NCBI RefSeq assembly: GCF_001729745.1
Contig: NZ_CP017186.1
Coordinates: 1,364,001-1,428,000 of the forward strand
DNA: 64,000 nt
Direction: 5' to 3'
Source: Enterobacter hormaechei subsp. hoffmannii
GTDB taxonomy: Bacteria > Pseudomonadota > Gammaproteobacteria > Enterobacterales > Enterobacteriaceae
Part shown: positions 1-10,658 of the stretch, one piece after another
Layout: every line of letters starts with the position of its first letter
Numbering within the stretch: the stretch's first letter is position 1
The notes under the pieces: generated by a model
What the model saw: only the letters and a program-made list of their open reading frames with translations
Told to the model about the DNA's origin: nothing
The model's database searches: none
Made by a program: the position numbers and the translations under genes

Positions 1-57
1 AAAGAGCAGGGCCTGAACCTGCCGATGATCCCCGCCACACAAGGAAAGCCTGCATGA
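1..57 (+). CDS. hutU: urocanate hydratase, C-terminal end only (partial)
   Basis: Only the last 18 codons are inside the window, ending in TGA at 55-57. The tail contains GLNLPMIP. The stop overlaps the hutH start as ATGA, the usual tightly coupled hutU-hutH arrangement. Urocanate hydratase converts urocanate to imidazolone propionate, the step after HutH. Identification rests mainly on position and the tail residues, since no domain is visible. Confidence 0.75.
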   Translation, partial: KEQGLNLPMIPATQGKPA

Positions 58-1574
58 ACGCGTTAACACTTACTCCCGGCTCTCTGACGCTCAAACAGCT
101 GCGTCACGTCTGGCGTCAGCCGGTGACACTCGCCCTTGATGAAAGCGCCCACCGTGCCATTAATGACAGCGTGGCCTGCGTGGAGGCGATTGTAGCGGAG
201 GGGCGCACCGCCTACGGCATCAATACCGGGTTTGGCCTGCTGGCGCAGACCCGCATTGCCACGCACGATCTGGAGAATTTACAGCGTTCGCTTGTGCTCT
301 CGCACGCGGCGGGCGTTGGCCAGCCGCTGGACGATGAGATCGTCCGCCTGATGATGGTGTTGAAAATCAACAGCCTGGCGCGTGGGTTTTCCGGCATTCG
401 TCTGAGCGTGATCCAGGCGCTGATGGCGCTGGTCAATGCGGAAGTTTATCCGTGGATCCCGGCGAAGGGCTCCGTTGGAGCTTCCGGCGATCTGGCACCG
501 CTGGCGCATATGTCACTGCTCCTGCTGGGTGAAGGCAAGGCGCGCTGGCAAGGGGAGTGGCTGCCTGCGAAAGAGGCGCTGAAAAAAGCCGGCTTAGCGC
601 CGATTACTCTTGCAGCAAAAGAAGGGCTGGCGCTGCTCAACGGCACGCAGGCGTCGACGGCCTTTGCGCTGCGCGGTCTGTTTGAAGCAGAGGATCTGTT
701 CGCCTCCGCGGTGGTGTGTGGTGCGCTGACCACTGAAGCGGTACTCGGCTCGCGTCGTCCGTTCGATGCCCGCATCCACGAGGTGCGCGGCCAGCGTGGT
801 CAGATTGATGCCGCAGCCATGTACCGCCACGTACTTACCGATACCAGCGACATTGCCGATTCGCATCACAACTGCGAGAAGGTGCAGGATCCGTATTCTC
901 TGCGCTGCCAGCCGCAGGTGATGGGCGCATGCCTGACACAGCTTCGCCAGGCGGCAGAAGTGCTGCTGGTGGAGGCCAATGCGGTGTCCGACAACCCACT
1001 GGTGTTTGCTCAGGAAAACGAGGTGGTCTCCGGCGGCAACTTCCACGCCGAGCCGGTGGCGATGGCCGCAGATAATATCGCGCTGGCGATTGCCGAAATC
1101 GGAGCCTTGTCCGAGCGTCGAATCGCACTAATGATGGATAAACACATGTCCCAGCTGCCGCCATTCCTGGTGCGCAACGGTGGGGTGAACTCGGGCTTTA
1201 TGATCGCCCAGGTCACCGCCGCAGCACTGGCAAGCGAAAACAAAGCCCTGTCGCATCCGCACAGCGTGGACAGCCTGCCAACGTCAGCAAATCAGGAAGA
1301 TCACGTTTCGATGGCCCCGGCTGCCGGGCGTCGACTGTGGGAGATGGCCTCCAACACCCGCGGCGTGCTGGCGGTGGAATGGCTGGCGGCGTGTCAGGGT
1401 ATTGATTTGCGCGAAGGGCTAAAATCCAGCCCGCTGCTGGAGCAGGCGCGTCATACGCTGCGCGAGCACGTTACGCACTACGATGAGGACCGCTTCTTTG
1501 CGCCGGATATTGATAAGGCGATACAGCTTCTGGAAGAAGAAACCCTTGCAGGACTGCTACCTTCCGTGCTGTGA
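54..1574 (+). CDS. hutH: histidine ammonia-lyase
   Basis: Cytosolic enzyme removing ammonia from L-histidine to give trans-urocanate, the first step of the Hut pathway. The 506-residue product has the usual family length. It carries the Ala-Ser-Gly triad (residues 143-145, in [12 protein letters not shown]) that cyclises into the MIO electrophile, and the conserved Tyr in [11 protein letters not shown] (Tyr54). The ATG overlaps the hutU stop by 4 bp, implying translational coupling, with AAGGA about 10 bases upstream. E. coli K-12 lacks hut genes, whereas Klebsiella and Enterobacter carry them beside bio. A BIME follows the stop. Confidence 0.97.
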   Translation: MNALTLTPGSLTLKQLRHVWRQPVTLALDESAHRAINDSVACVEAIVAEGRTAYGINTGFGLLAQTRIATHDLENLQRSLVLSHAAGVGQPLDDEIVRLMMVLKINSLARGFSGIRLSVIQALMALVNAEVYPWIPAKGSVGASGDLAPLAHMSLLLLGEGKARWQGEWLPAKEALKKAGLAPITLAAKEGLALLNGTQASTAFALRGLFEAEDLFASAVVCGALTTEAVLGSRRPFDARIHEVRGQRGQIDAAAMYRHVLTDTSDIADSHHNCEKVQDPYSLRCQPQVMGACLTQLRQAAEVLLVEANAVSDNPLVFAQENEVVSGGNFHAEPVAMAADNIALAIAEIGALSERRIALMMDKHMSQLPPFLVRNGGVNSGFMIAQVTAAALASENKALSHPHSVDSLPTSANQEDHVSMAPAAGRRLWEMASNTRGVLAVEWLAACQGIDLREGLKSSPLLEQARHTLREHVTHYDEDRFFAPDIDKAIQLLEEETLAGLLPSVL

Positions 1575-1581
1575 TTTTTTT

Positions 1582-1654
1582 GCCCGGTGGCGCTGCGCTT
1601 ACCGGGCCTACGAATACGAAATGTAGTCCGGGTAAGGCGTAGCCGCCACCCGGC
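1582..1654. repeat. BIME: two inverted REP palindromes
   Basis: Two REP units lie between convergent hutH and ybhB. The first (1582-1611) begins GCCCGGTGGCGC and ends CCGGGCCTAC. The second (1623-1654) begins GTAGTCCGGGTAAGG and ends GCCACCCGGC. They are in opposite orientation with a short spacer, the classic BIME layout. T-runs precede the first unit and follow the second, so on the + strand the second unit may also terminate hutH transcripts. Confidence 0.85.
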
Positions 1655-1659
1655 TTTTT

Positions 1660-2136
1660 TTATGAATACATCGCCGTAATCGACGCGCTGCCCAGCGAAT
1701 GGAAATGGACGTTAAAGCCTACCATTGCCCCGCTTGCCCCTTCGTCAACCTCAATCTTGTCCACATCCAGCGCGTGCACCGTGAAGATATAGCGGTGCGT
1801 TTCCCCTTTTGGCGGCGCCGCGCCGCCGTAGCCCGCTTTGCCAAAGTCCGTGCGGGTCTGAATCGCACCGTCGGGCAGGGCAACCAGATCGGAACCGGAA
1901 CCCTGCGGCAGCACGCGGGTGTCGGCGGGCAGGTTTGCCACGATCCAGTGCCACCAGCCCGAGCCGGTTGGCGCATCCGGATCGTAGCAGGTCACGACAA
2001 AACTTTTGGTTCCCGCTGGTACATCGTCCCACGCCAGATGGGGAGAGATATTATCTCCCTGATAACCCATCCCGTTAAACACGTGACGTTCCGGCAGCTT
2101 TTCGCCGTCGCGCAAATCTTTACTGATGATTTTCAT
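1660..2136 (-). CDS. ybhB: YbhB, phosphatidylethanolamine-binding-like protein
   Basis: A 158-residue PEBP/RKIP-family protein (YbhB/YbcL group). The conserved ligand-pocket motifs CYDPDAPTGSGWWHW and GETHRYIFTVHAL are present. The start chosen is the ATG at 2134-2136 (MKIISKDLRDG), matching E. coli YbhB in length and preceded by GAGGGAAATAGG. A longer reading from 2157 adds seven residues without support. The bacterial protein is presumed cytosolic and its physiological role is not settled. It sits upstream of bioA on the same strand side, as in E. coli. Confidence 0.93.
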   Translation of the reverse strand: MKIISKDLRDGEKLPERHVFNGMGYQGDNISPHLAWDDVPAGTKSFVVTCYDPDAPTGSGWWHWIVANLPADTRVLPQGSGSDLVALPDGAIQTRTDFGKAGYGGAAPPKGETHRYIFTVHALDVDKIEVDEGASGAMVGFNVHFHSLGSASITAMYS

Positions 2137-2183
2137 CCTATTTCCCTCGTTACTCACTCATTCAGAAAGTGTAACGCATGGGG

Positions 2184-3473
2184 TTAAATCGTGAAATGCG
2201 CTGATATGTTAACGGCTTTAACCACTGCCCCGGTCAGCTTGTGGAGCTGATCCGGAGAAATGCTGTACGGCGGCATGAGGTAAATCAGCTTACCGAAAGG
2301 TCGCACCCAAACGCCCAGGTCAACGAAGAAGCGCTGCAACGCGGCCATGTTCACCGGATGCGTTGTCTCGATCACCCCGATGGCGCCCAGCACGCGGACG
2401 TCCGCGACGTATTCCGCATCCGCCGCCACGCTTAGCTGCTGCTTCAGCTGCGCCTCAATCGCCGCCACCTGCGTCTGCCACTCGCCGCTCTCCAGAATGG
2501 CGAGGCTTTCGCTTGCCACTGCGCAGGCCAGCGGGTTGCCCATAAACGTCGGGCCGTGCATAAAGCAGCCCGCGTCGCCGTCGCTGATGGTGTCGGCAAC
2601 CTGGCGGGTGGTGAGCGTGGCGGAGAGCGTCATGGTGCCGCCGGTGAGCGCTTTCCCCAGGCACAGAATATCCGGCGCGATCCCCGCATGCTCGCAGGCA
2701 AACAGCTTCCCGGTACGACCAAAGCCGGTGGCGATCTCATCGGCAATCAGCAAAATCCCTTCGCGGTCGCACATCTTCCGAATGCGCTTCAGCCACTCGG
2801 GGTGATACATCCGCATTCCGCCCGCGCCCTGCACAATCGGTTCGAGAATAACGGCGGCAATCTCGTGGCGATGGGCCGCCATCAACCGCGCGAAGCCCAC
2901 CATGTCCATCTCGTCCCATTCGCCGTCGAAGCGGCTCTGCGGGGCTGGCGCAAACAGGTTTTCCGGCAGGTAGCCTTTCCACAGGCTGTGCATGGAGTTG
3001 TCCGGATCGCACACCGACATCGCCCCGAAGGTGTCGCCGTGATAGCCGTTGCGGAAGGTGAGGAACCGCTGGCGCGTTTCGCCCTTCGCATGCCAGTACT
3101 GCAACGCCATTTTCATCGCCACTTCCACGGCCACCGAGCCGGAATCAGCAAGGAAAACACACTCCAGCGATTCAGGCGTCATCGCTACCAGGCGACGGCA
3201 TAAATCCACCGCGGGCTGATGCGTGATCCCGCCAAACATCACGTGTGACATCTGGTCAATCTGCGCTTTCATCGCCGCGTTCAGACGCGGGTGGTTGTAG
3301 CCATGGATCGCCGCCCACCAGGAGGACATCCCGTCAACAAGCCGCTCGCCGCTGGCGAGATGCAGCTCGCAGCCGTGGGCCGAGGCTACCGGATAGACGG
3401 GAAGGGGGCGGGTCGTGGAGGTGTAAGGGTGCCAGATATGCTGCTTGTCGAAGGCGAGATCGTCCTGGGTCAT
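2184..3473 (-). CDS. bioA: adenosylmethionine-8-amino-7-oxononanoate aminotransferase
   Basis: PLP enzyme that transfers the amino group of S-adenosylmethionine to KAPA, giving DAPA in biotin synthesis. The 429 residues equal the length of E. coli BioA. Visible motifs are [13 protein letters not shown] near the N-terminus, the aspartate of [16 protein letters not shown] and the PLP lysine in CLGKALTGG (about Lys274). The start is the ATG at 3471-3473 ([16 protein letters not shown]); the frame stays open 20 codons further, but that stretch runs into the operator. Transcribed divergently from bioBFCD and repressed by BirA. Confidence 0.97.
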   Translation of the reverse strand: MTQDDLAFDKQHIWHPYTSTTRPLPVYPVASAHGCELHLASGERLVDGMSSWWAAIHGYNHPRLNAAMKAQIDQMSHVMFGGITHQPAVDLCRRLVAMTPESLECVFLADSGSVAVEVAMKMALQYWHAKGETRQRFLTFRNGYHGDTFGAMSVCDPDNSMHSLWKGYLPENLFAPAPQSRFDGEWDEMDMVGFARLMAAHRHEIAAVILEPIVQGAGGMRMYHPEWLKRIRKMCDREGILLIADEIATGFGRTGKLFACEHAGIAPDILCLGKALTGGTMTLSATLTTRQVADTISDGDAGCFMHGPTFMGNPLACAVASESLAILESGEWQTQVAAIEAQLKQQLSVAADAEYVADVRVLGAIGVIETTHPVNMAALQRFFVDLGVWVRPFGKLIYLMPPYSISPDQLHKLTGAVVKAVNISAHFTI

Positions 3474-3480
3474 AATCGAC

Positions 3481-3514
3481 TTGTAAACCATTTTGAAAAG
3501 TTTTAGGTTTACAA
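3481..3514. promoter_or_regulatory. bio operator (BirA site) between divergent promoters
   Basis: Inverted repeat TTGTAAACC (3481-3489) and GGTTTACAA (3506-3514), separated by 16 bp, lies between bioA and bioB. This is the arrangement of the E. coli bioO operator, where biotinoyl-AMP-bound BirA dimers repress both divergent promoters. The flanking bases also closely resemble the E. coli control region. Confidence 0.93.
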
Positions 3515-3559
3515 GTATAAACCGAACCGACAATTAACAAAACCCTTTGGAGAAGCCCG

Positions 3560-4600
3560 ATGGCTCACCACGCACGCTGGACGATGTCGCAAGTCACTGA
3601 ATTATTCAACAAACCTTTCCTGGAGCTGATGTTTGAGGCGCAACAGGTGCACCGCCAGCACTTCGATCCGCGTCATGTTCAGGTCAGCACGCTGCTGTCG
3701 ATTAAAACCGGGGCTTGCCCGGAAGACTGCAAATATTGCCCGCAAAGCGCGCGCTATAAAACCGGTCTCGAATCCGAGCGCCTGATGGAAGTCGAGCAGG
3801 TGCTCGACTCCGCGCGCAAGGCCAAAAATGCTGGCTCAACCCGCTTCTGCATGGGCGCGGCGTGGAAAAACCCCCATGACCGCGACATGCCCTATCTGGA
3901 GCAGATGGTGAAGGGGGTGAAGGAGATGGGGCTTGAAGCCTGCATGACACTGGGTACGCTGAACGAGGAGCAGGCGCAGCGCCTCTCGGCGGCAGGGCTG
4001 GATTACTACAATCACAACCTCGATACCTCGCCGGAATTCTACGGCAACATCATCACCACGCGCACCTATCAGGAGCGTCTGGACACGCTGGATAAAGTGC
4101 GTGATGCGGGGATCAAGGTCTGTTCCGGCGGGATCGTGGGACTGGGCGAAACGGTAAAAGATCGTGCCGGCCTGCTGTTACAGCTGGCGAACCTGCCGAC
4201 CCCGCCGGAAAGCGTGCCCATCAACATGCTGGTGAAGGTAAAAGGTACGCCGCTGGCGGATAATGAGGACGTGGATGCCTTCGATTTCATCCGCACCATC
4301 GCGGTGGCGCGCATCATGATGCCAACCTCTTATGTTCGCCTCTCTGCCGGTCGCGAGCAGATGAGCGAGCAGACCCAGGCGATGTGCTTTATGGCCGGGG
4401 CCAACTCCATCTTCTACGGTTGCAAACTGCTGACCACACCAAACCCGGAAGAGGACAAAGACGTTCAGCTGTTCCGCAAGCTGGGGCTGAACCCACACCA
4501 GACCGGGGTACAGGCGGGGGATAACGAGCAACAACAGCAGCTGGAGCAGAAGATATTCAACGCCGACACTGACCAGTTCTACAACGCGGCAGCCGTATGA
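3560..4600 (+). CDS. bioB: biotin synthase
   Basis: Radical-SAM enzyme that inserts sulfur into dethiobiotin. The 346-residue protein has the SAM-cluster motif CPEDCKYC (Cys53, Cys57, Cys60) and the long central [12 protein letters not shown] segment of the TIM barrel. The ATG at 3560 follows GGAG by about 8 bases and matches the E. coli start (MAHHARWT). First gene of bioBFCD; its TGA overlaps the bioF ATG by 4 bp. Confidence 0.98.
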   Translation: MAHHARWTMSQVTELFNKPFLELMFEAQQVHRQHFDPRHVQVSTLLSIKTGACPEDCKYCPQSARYKTGLESERLMEVEQVLDSARKAKNAGSTRFCMGAAWKNPHDRDMPYLEQMVKGVKEMGLEACMTLGTLNEEQAQRLSAAGLDYYNHNLDTSPEFYGNIITTRTYQERLDTLDKVRDAGIKVCSGGIVGLGETVKDRAGLLLQLANLPTPPESVPINMLVKVKGTPLADNEDVDAFDFIRTIAVARIMMPTSYVRLSAGREQMSEQTQAMCFMAGANSIFYGCKLLTTPNPEEDKDVQLFRKLGLNPHQTGVQAGDNEQQQQLEQKIFNADTDQFYNAAAV

Positions 4601-5754
4601 CCTGGCAGGCACGTATCAGGACCGCGCTCGACGAGCGGCGGGCGGCGGATGCGTTTCGGGTACGCAGGGTAGTGGAAAACGGTGCAGGCCGTTTTCTCAC
4701 CCGGGAAGGAGAGCGGTTCTGTAATTTCTCCAGCAACGATTATCTGGGCCTGAGCCAGCACCCGCAGATCGTTCGTGCCTGGCAGCAGGGCGCGGATCGT
4801 TACGGCGTGGGCAGCGGTGGCTCCGGGCACGTCAGCGGCTACACCACGGCGCATCAGGCGCTGGAGGAAGCGTTGGCCGACTGGCTGGGCTACCCGCGGG
4901 CGCTGTTGTTTATCTCCGGTTTTGCCGCGAATCAGGCGGTGATTGCCGCCCTGATGGGCAAAGACGACCGCATCATCGCGGACCGCCTGAGCCACGCCTC
5001 CCTGCTTGAAGCCGCCAGTCTCAGCCCGGCACAGCTGCGGCGTTTTGCCCATAACGATGCCTCTCAGCTGAACGTCCTGCTGGGTAAACCCTGTTCAGGG
5101 CTTCAGCTGGCGGTCACGGAAGGGGTATTTAGCATGGACGGCGACAGCGCGCCCCTGGCCGCGTTGCACGACGCCGCAAAACAGCAAAACGCCTGGCTGC
5201 TGGTCGACGATGCCCACGGCATTGGCGTCACCGGCGAGGAGGGGCGCGGAAGCGCTTATCAGCAGGGCGTCAGGCCGGAACTGCTGGTGGTCACCTTCGG
5301 CAAAGGCTTCGGCGTCAGCGGTGCCGCGGTGTTGTGCAGCGAGCCGGTGGCCGACTACCTGGTGCAGTTCGCCCGGCACCTGATCTACAGCACCAGCATG
5401 CCCCCGGCGCAGGCCGTGGCACTCTCTGCGTCGCTTGCGGTGATCCGCGGCGAAGACGGCGCTGAACGCCGGGCTCGCCTGGCCGACCATATTCAGCGTT
5501 TTCGCCGGGGGGTAAGCGAACTGCCTTACCGGCTTACCGACTCCCGCAGCGCCATTCAGCCCGTGATTGTGGGTGAAAACCATCGGGCGCTGATGCTGGC
5601 ACAGGCTCTACGAGAACGCGGGCAGTGGGTCACGGCGATCCGCCCACCCACCGTGCCGCCAGGCACCGCGCGCTTGCGTCTGACGCTTACGGCAGCGCAC
5701 GAGCCGCAGGATATCGATACGCTTCTGGAGGCACTGTATGTCTCCCGTCAATAA
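4597..5754 (+). CDS. bioF: 8-amino-7-oxononanoate synthase
   Basis: PLP-dependent decarboxylating condensation of pimeloyl-ACP (or pimeloyl-CoA) with alanine to KAPA. The 385-residue alpha-oxoamine synthase carries VDDAHGIG (PLP-binding aspartate) and VTFGKGFG with the Schiff-base lysine at residue 236. [10 protein letters not shown], typical of the family, is near residues 72-81. Overlaps bioB by 4 bp and bioC by 17 bp, a coupled operon. Confidence 0.97.
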   Translation: MTWQARIRTALDERRAADAFRVRRVVENGAGRFLTREGERFCNFSSNDYLGLSQHPQIVRAWQQGADRYGVGSGGSGHVSGYTTAHQALEEALADWLGYPRALLFISGFAANQAVIAALMGKDDRIIADRLSHASLLEAASLSPAQLRRFAHNDASQLNVLLGKPCSGLQLAVTEGVFSMDGDSAPLAALHDAAKQQNAWLLVDDAHGIGVTGEEGRGSAYQQGVRPELLVVTFGKGFGVSGAAVLCSEPVADYLVQFARHLIYSTSMPPAQAVALSASLAVIRGEDGAERRARLADHIQRFRRGVSELPYRLTDSRSAIQPVIVGENHRALMLAQALRERGQWVTAIRPPTVPPGTARLRLTLTAAHEPQDIDTLLEALYVSRQ

Positions 5755-6493
5755 ACAGGCCGTTGCCGCCGCGTTTGGCCGGGCAGCGCAAAGCTATTCA
5801 CAGCACGATGAGCTGCAACGCCTGAGCGCGCGCGGGCTGCTGGCCGCGCTCGGGGAGGGGCATTTTATGCAGGTGCTGGACGCGGGCTGCGGGCCAGGCG
5901 GCAATAGCCGCTACTGGCGCGCAACGGGCAGCCACGTCACGGCGCTGGATTTATCCGCGCAGATGCTGGATGAAGCCCGCCAGCAGCAGTCAGCAGACCG
6001 TTATCTGGTGGCCGATATCGAGGCCATCCCGCTGGAGGATGCGCTGTTTGACCTCGTCTGGAGCCATCTGGCGGTGCAGTGGTGCACCAGCCTGTCGCAG
6101 GCGCTACGCGAGCTTTACCGCGTGGCACGGCCCGGCGGAGCGGTGGCCTTTACCACCCTGCTGGAAAGTTCGTTGCCGGAGCTGAATCAGGCGTGGAGGG
6201 CGGTGGATGCGCAGCCGCACGCCAACCGGTTTCTCTCGCACGAACAGGTCACTCAGGCGCTGGCAGGCTGGCGCTATCGCAGTGAGGTCCAGACCGTCAC
6301 CCTCGAATTTAGCGATGCGTTAAGCGCCATGCGCTCTCTTAAGGGCATAGGCGCGACGCACCTGCACGCCGGTCGGGAGAAGAAACCCCTTACCCGCGGA
6401 CAACTCCAGCGTCTCGGGCTGGCCTGGCCGCAGGATCGGGGCCGGTTCCCGCTCTCTTATCATCTTTTTCATGGGATTATTGAACGTGACTGA
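5738..6493 (+). CDS. bioC: malonyl-ACP O-methyltransferase
   Basis: SAM-dependent methyltransferase that masks the malonyl carboxyl group so fatty-acid synthesis can build the pimeloyl chain. The class I motif [10 protein letters not shown] is at about residues 47-56, followed by [12 protein letters not shown] (motif II) and the [19 protein letters not shown] stretch. 251 residues, as in E. coli. It starts inside bioF (17-bp overlap) and ends inside bioD. Confidence 0.97.
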   Translation: MSPVNKQAVAAAFGRAAQSYSQHDELQRLSARGLLAALGEGHFMQVLDAGCGPGGNSRYWRATGSHVTALDLSAQMLDEARQQQSADRYLVADIEAIPLEDALFDLVWSHLAVQWCTSLSQALRELYRVARPGGAVAFTTLLESSLPELNQAWRAVDAQPHANRFLSHEQVTQALAGWRYRSEVQTVTLEFSDALSAMRSLKGIGATHLHAGREKKPLTRGQLQRLGLAWPQDRGRFPLSYHLFHGIIERD

Positions 6494-7187
6494 ACGTTAT
6501 TTTGTTACCGGTACGGACACCGAAGTCGGTAAAACGGTTGCCAGCGCCGCGCTGTTGCAGGCGGCGCGTCTGCTGGGGAAAACAACGGCCGGGTATAAGC
6601 CCGTAGCCTCCGGCAGCGAGATGACGCCGGAAGGCTTACGCAATACTGATGCGCTGGCGCTACAGCGTAACAGCAGCCTTGCGCTGGCCTATTCTGCGGT
6701 GAACCCCTATACCTTTGCTGAACCCACCTCGCCGCACATCGTCAGCGCCGATGAAGATCGTTCGATTGATTTTTCGGTGCTCTCTTCCGGATTACGCAAC
6801 CTGGAAACGCAGGCCGACTGGGTGCTGGTGGAGGGGGCTGGCGGCTGGTTTACCCCGCTGTCCGACGAGCAGACATTTGCTGACTGGGTGCAGGCCGAAC
6901 AGCTTCCGGTCATTCTGGTGGTCGGCGTGAAGCTTGGCTGTATCAATCACGCCATGCTGACCGCTCAGGCCGTGCAGCAGGCCGGGTTGCGTCTGGCAGG
7001 GTGGATTGCCAATGACGTGGTTGCGCCGGGTAAACGTCATGCTGAGTATCTGGCGACGCTGAAGCGGGTGCTGCCTGCGCCGTTTCTCGGCGAGATCCCG
7101 TGGCTTGCCGACGGCGCAGAGCAGGCGGAAACCGGACGCTATCTTGACCTCAGCGCCTTATGTCCCGAGCCATCCAGTGCGCAATAA
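6486..7187 (+). CDS. bioD: dethiobiotin synthetase
   Basis: ATP-dependent carboxylation and ring closure of DAPA to dethiobiotin. The P-loop GTDTEVGKT is at residues 9-17 and the [10 protein letters not shown] motif lies in the middle. The GTG at 6486, reading MTERYFVTG, gives 233 residues. An ATG at 6471 would add five residues, but no ribosome site is evident there and family members begin close to the RYFVTG strand. It overlaps bioC by 8 bp. Its last 38 bp overlap the convergent ABC ATPase gene, which is unusual. Confidence 0.95.
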   Translation: MTERYFVTGTDTEVGKTVASAALLQAARLLGKTTAGYKPVASGSEMTPEGLRNTDALALQRNSSLALAYSAVNPYTFAEPTSPHIVSADEDRSIDFSVLSSGLRNLETQADWVLVEGAGGWFTPLSDEQTFADWVQAEQLPVILVVGVKLGCINHAMLTAQAVQQAGLRLAGWIANDVVAPGKRHAEYLATLKRVLPAPFLGEIPWLADGAEQAETGRYLDLSALCPEPSSAQ

Positions 7188-7872
7188 GGTCGTCATCCAG
7201 CTCGTTAACGTGGCCCTGTGCCACGTTACGCCCGCGATAGAGCATGCAGAAACGATCCGCTACCCGGCGGATAAACGACAGCTGTTGCTCCGCTAACAGC
7301 ACCGTCATTCCCAGCTCCCGATTCAACCGTACCAGCAGTTGACCCAGCCTGCGGGCGAAGCCTTGCCCTGCGCCATACATGGGCTCATCCAGAATCAACA
7401 CGCGCGGGCGATTAACCAGAGCACTGGCGAGGGCCAGCTGATACTGGTCGTCGGGGGACAGCGCAGAGGCACGGCTCTGTCGCAGCGGATAGAGCTCCGG
7501 AAACAGGGCGTACACGTCATTTTTTGATGTCGGGTCGGATTTCCCCGTCGCCCGCATAGCGATATGCAGATTTTCATCGACGGTCAGCTGGGAAAATATC
7601 CGCCGATCCTGCGGGACGTAGCCTATCGTTGGCGGCGCCGTGAATGCTGACGCAGGGCTGAGCAAATTACGCGGCGGCGCGCCAGCTTCATGCCATATGA
7701 TGGTGCCGCTCTCAACGGGCACCTTTCCGGTAATGCAGTTCATGAGCGTGGATTTACCCATGCCAGGCAGGCCAACAATGCCCGTACAGATGCCTTGCGG
7801 GAAATCGATATTCACGTTCCATAGCGTATGTTGGCTTCCGTAAAACTGATTTACAGCACGCAGACTCAACAT
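7150..7872 (-). CDS. orphan ABC-transporter ATPase, LivF/UrtE-like
   Basis: 240-residue single nucleotide-binding domain. Walker A GLPGMGKST is at residues 34-42, the Q-loop in YVPQDRRIF (Gln88), and Walker B VLILDEP has its glutamate at 163. The switch region reads LLAEQQ, as in LivF/UrtE proteins of branched-chain amino-acid or urea transporters. The signature motif is degenerate: LSPDDQ (138-143) instead of LSGGQ. No permease or binding protein lies nearby. A good ribosome site (AAGGAGAG) precedes the ATG. The last 38 bp overlap bioD on the other strand. The transported substrate cannot be inferred. Confidence 0.85.
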   Translation of the reverse strand: MLSLRAVNQFYGSQHTLWNVNIDFPQGICTGIVGLPGMGKSTLMNCITGKVPVESGTIIWHEAGAPPRNLLSPASAFTAPPTIGYVPQDRRIFSQLTVDENLHIAMRATGKSDPTSKNDVYALFPELYPLRQSRASALSPDDQYQLALASALVNRPRVLILDEPMYGAGQGFARRLGQLLVRLNRELGMTVLLAEQQLSFIRRVADRFCMLYRGRNVAQGHVNELDDDLIAHWMARDIRR

Positions 7873-8200
7873 CTTTCTCTCCTTAAAAATGTGTGGGGTA
7901 ATGCTCAGGCTGATATCTGCAAAACGCCTGCCAGAAACAAAATAATGATTAAAAAAGAGCCACTTTTAGGAATAACCCACTGCTAAAAGCTTAACGTTTG
8001 TTCGAATTGCACGCTCCCGGTGCCGTGCGTGTCGAATCGTGGTGCAGGGAAAATGACGGAATTGTGATTAAGATCTCGCCGGTTACTTATGAAAAAATGA
8101 ACGTTTTCCAGGCAAAAAAGAGTGATAAAAATTTTTTACTGCCGCTTCGTGGGAAAAACCGGGAATTTGCTGGAGTGCATGCTGTACGGGCTGGAGGCAG
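7873..8200. other. gene-free AT-rich spacer
   Basis: AT-rich stretch between the ABC ATPase start and the uvrB control region, presumably holding the ATPase promoter. The 96-codon + strand frame at 7998-8288 has no ribosome site or recognisable protein features and I do not call it. Nothing else is recognised. Confidence 0.5.
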
Positions 8201-8223
8201 TTATCCACTATTCCTGTGGATAA
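8201..8223. promoter_or_regulatory. two inverted DnaA boxes upstream of uvrB
   Basis: TTATCCACT (8201-8209) and TGTGGATAA (8215-8223, the complement of TTATCCACA) face each other across 5 bp. The second is a perfect consensus DnaA box. In E. coli the uvrB upstream region is known to bind DnaA, so a conserved role is plausible. The + strand start of uvrB is about 400 bp away. Confidence 0.65.
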
Positions 8224-8525
8224 CCTTGTGCATTAGAGTTAGAAAACACGCGATAAGCGAGAGAATACGCGGGTTACGCCCAAATTGATGCGAAACGCGG
8301 CTTTAGGAAATAGTCTATATTTTTTAACGAATTAGATAAAAGCAATTCCCTCAGCGCCAGCGACACCTGTTGCCATAAAACTTTCATAACCGCCCTTGAC
8401 AAATGTTAAAAAAGTAATAGTTCTGGGGATAACCCCCTGAGGCTGGTGTTTTATATTGTCACAGTTGAAATTTAGCTCGCGAACGCACTAATCCTCTCTG
8501 CGCTACGCTAAATATCCTGACACGC

Positions 8526-8545
8526 TACTGGTTTTCCATCCAGTG
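8526..8545. promoter_or_regulatory. LexA (SOS) box of uvrB
   Basis: TACTGGTTTTCCATCCAGTG fits the SOS layout TACTG-N10-CAGTR. The inner half-site bases read CTGG/CCAG rather than CTGT/ACAG. The E. coli uvrB box also has CCAG on one side. It lies about 75 bp before the uvrB start, consistent with SOS induction. Confidence 0.75.
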
Positions 8546-8620
8546 TTTTTTACTGGCAATCCTGGCCACAACGAGTAAAATTACTCACCTGCCGCTTATT
8601 CTGTCATCAGGTCGTCGCCC

Positions 8621-10636
8621 ATGAGTAAACCGTTCAAATTGAATTCTGCTTTCCGTCCTTCCGGGGATCAGCCCGAGGCCATTCGTCGCCTGGAAGAGGG
8701 GCTGGAAGACGGGCTGGCGCACCAGACCCTGCTGGGGGTAACCGGTTCGGGTAAAACCTTCACTATTGCCAACGTCATTGCCGATCTTCAGCGTCCTACG
8801 ATGGTTCTTGCGCCGAACAAAACGCTGGCGGCGCAGCTGTATGGTGAGATGAAAGAGTTCTTCCCGGAAAACGCGGTGGAGTATTTCGTCTCCTACTACG
8901 ACTACTACCAGCCGGAAGCCTACGTTCCCAGCTCCGACACGTTTATCGAGAAAGATGCCTCGGTGAACGAACATATCGAGCAGATGCGTTTGTCGGCGAC
9001 CAAGGCGCTGCTGGAGCGTCGTGATGTGGTGGTGGTGGCCTCGGTGTCGGCGATCTACGGCCTGGGCGATCCGGATCTCTATCTCAAGATGATGCTGCAC
9101 CTGACGCAGGGGATGATCATCGATCAGCGGGCGATTTTGCGCCGTCTGGCGGAGCTGCAGTACACCCGTAACGATCAGGCGTTCCAGCGCGGGACCTTCC
9201 GCGTACGTGGTGAGGTGATTGATATCTTCCCGGCGGAATCGGACGACATGGCGCTGCGCGTAGAGCTGTTCGATGAAGAGGTTGAACGCCTGTCGCTGTT
9301 CGACCCGCTGACCGGTCATGTGGAGTCGGTGATCCAGCGCTTCACCATCTACCCAAAAACGCACTACGTGACGCCACGCGAGCGTATCGTACAGGCGATG
9401 GAAGAGATTAAAATTGAGCTGGCAGACCGCCGCAAGGTGCTGCTGGCGAACAACAAGCTGCTGGAAGAGCAGCGCCTGAGCCAGCGTACCCAGTTCGATC
9501 TGGAGATGATGAACGAGCTGGGCTACTGCTCCGGCATCGAAAACTACTCGCGCTACCTCTCCGGACGCGGGCCGGGCGAAGCGCCGCCGACGCTGTTTGA
9601 CTACCTTCCGGCGGACGGCCTGCTGGTGATCGACGAATCCCACGTTACGATCCCCCAGATCGGCGGGATGTACCGCGGTGACCGCGCGCGTAAAGAGACG
9701 CTGGTGGAGTACGGGTTCCGACTGCCATCAGCGCTGGACAACCGTCCGATGAAGTTTGAAGAATTTGAGGCGCTTGCTCCGCAGACCATCTACGTATCGG
9801 CGACGCCGGGCAACTACGAGCTGGAGAAATCCGGTGATGACGTGGTGGACCAGGTTGTGCGTCCGACCGGGCTGCTGGATCCGATTATCGAGGTGCGTCC
9901 GGTGGCGACGCAGGTGGACGATCTGCTCTCGGAAATACGTGCCCGTTCCGCCATCAACGAGCGTGTACTGGTGACCACGCTCACCAAACGTATGGCGGAG
10001 GATTTGACGGAGTATCTGGAAGAACACGGCGAGAAGGTGCGGTATCTGCACTCGGATATTGATACCGTGGAGCGTATGGAGATCATCCGCGACCTGCGCC
10101 TGGGCGAGTTCGACGTGCTGGTGGGTATCAACCTTCTGCGAGAAGGTCTGGATATGCCGGAAGTGTCGCTGGTGGCGATTCTGGATGCGGACAAAGAGGG
10201 CTTCCTGCGTTCCGAGCGCTCGCTGATCCAGACCATTGGCCGCGCCGCGCGTAACGTCAACGGGAAGGCGATTCTGTACGGGGATAAAATCACCCCGTCG
10301 ATGGCCAAAGCGATTGGCGAAACGGAACGTCGCCGCGAGAAGCAGCAGCGCTATAACGAAGAGCACGGCATCACGCCGCAGGGGCTGAACAAGAAGGTGG
10401 TGGATATCCTGGCGCTGGGTCAGAACATTGCGAAGACCAAAGCGAAAGGGCGCGGCAAGGCCCGTTCAGTGGTGGAAGAGGATACCGTCGCGCTGACCCC
10501 GAAAGCGTTGCAGCAAAAGATCCACGAGCTGGAAGGGCAGATGATGCAGCACGCGCAGAATCTGGAGTTCGAAGAGGCTGCGCAAATCCGCGATCAGCTT
10601 CATCAGCTGCGGGATCTGTTTATTGCGGCATCGTAG
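8621..10636 (+). CDS. uvrB: excinuclease ABC subunit B
   Basis: DNA-damage-verifying helicase-like subunit of UvrABC nucleotide excision repair. 671 residues. Walker A GVTGSGKT is at 39-46, the beta-hairpin segment [10 protein letters not shown] near 92, the DESH box near 340, helicase motif [11 protein letters not shown] near 540 and a C-terminal UVR coiled-coil that contacts UvrC (about 630-668). Upstream lie the LexA and DnaA box candidates. Downstream a truncated REP (GCCCGGTGG at 10642-10650) abuts a 478-bp repeat. Confidence 0.98.
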   Translation: MSKPFKLNSAFRPSGDQPEAIRRLEEGLEDGLAHQTLLGVTGSGKTFTIANVIADLQRPTMVLAPNKTLAAQLYGEMKEFFPENAVEYFVSYYDYYQPEAYVPSSDTFIEKDASVNEHIEQMRLSATKALLERRDVVVVASVSAIYGLGDPDLYLKMMLHLTQGMIIDQRAILRRLAELQYTRNDQAFQRGTFRVRGEVIDIFPAESDDMALRVELFDEEVERLSLFDPLTGHVESVIQRFTIYPKTHYVTPRERIVQAMEEIKIELADRRKVLLANNKLLEEQRLSQRTQFDLEMMNELGYCSGIENYSRYLSGRGPGEAPPTLFDYLPADGLLVIDESHVTIPQIGGMYRGDRARKETLVEYGFRLPSALDNRPMKFEEFEALAPQTIYVSATPGNYELEKSGDDVVDQVVRPTGLLDPIIEVRPVATQVDDLLSEIRARSAINERVLVTTLTKRMAEDLTEYLEEHGEKVRYLHSDIDTVERMEIIRDLRLGEFDVLVGINLLREGLDMPEVSLVAILDADKEGFLRSERSLIQTIGRAARNVNGKAILYGDKITPSMAKAIGETERRREKQQRYNEEHGITPQGLNKKVVDILALGQNIAKTKAKGRGKARSVVEEDTVALTPKALQQKIHELEGQMMQHAQNLEFEEAAQIRDQLHQLRDLFIAAS

Positions 10637-10658
10637 TTTTTTGCCCGGTGGGGTTTTC

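Noticed and set aside
1582..1654. CRISPR-like repeat cluster
   Set aside because: Only two inverted palindromes with REP consensus; no regularly spaced direct repeats here or elsewhere in the window.
7998..8288. Open frame of 96 codons upstream of uvrB
   Set aside because: Crosses the DnaA-box region, no ribosome site, no recognisable domain, and the E. coli spacer is non-coding.
8621..9643. Long minus-strand frame (352 codons at 8585-9643) opposite uvrB
   Set aside because: Shadow of a highly GC-rich, strongly codon-biased gene; no family resemblance.
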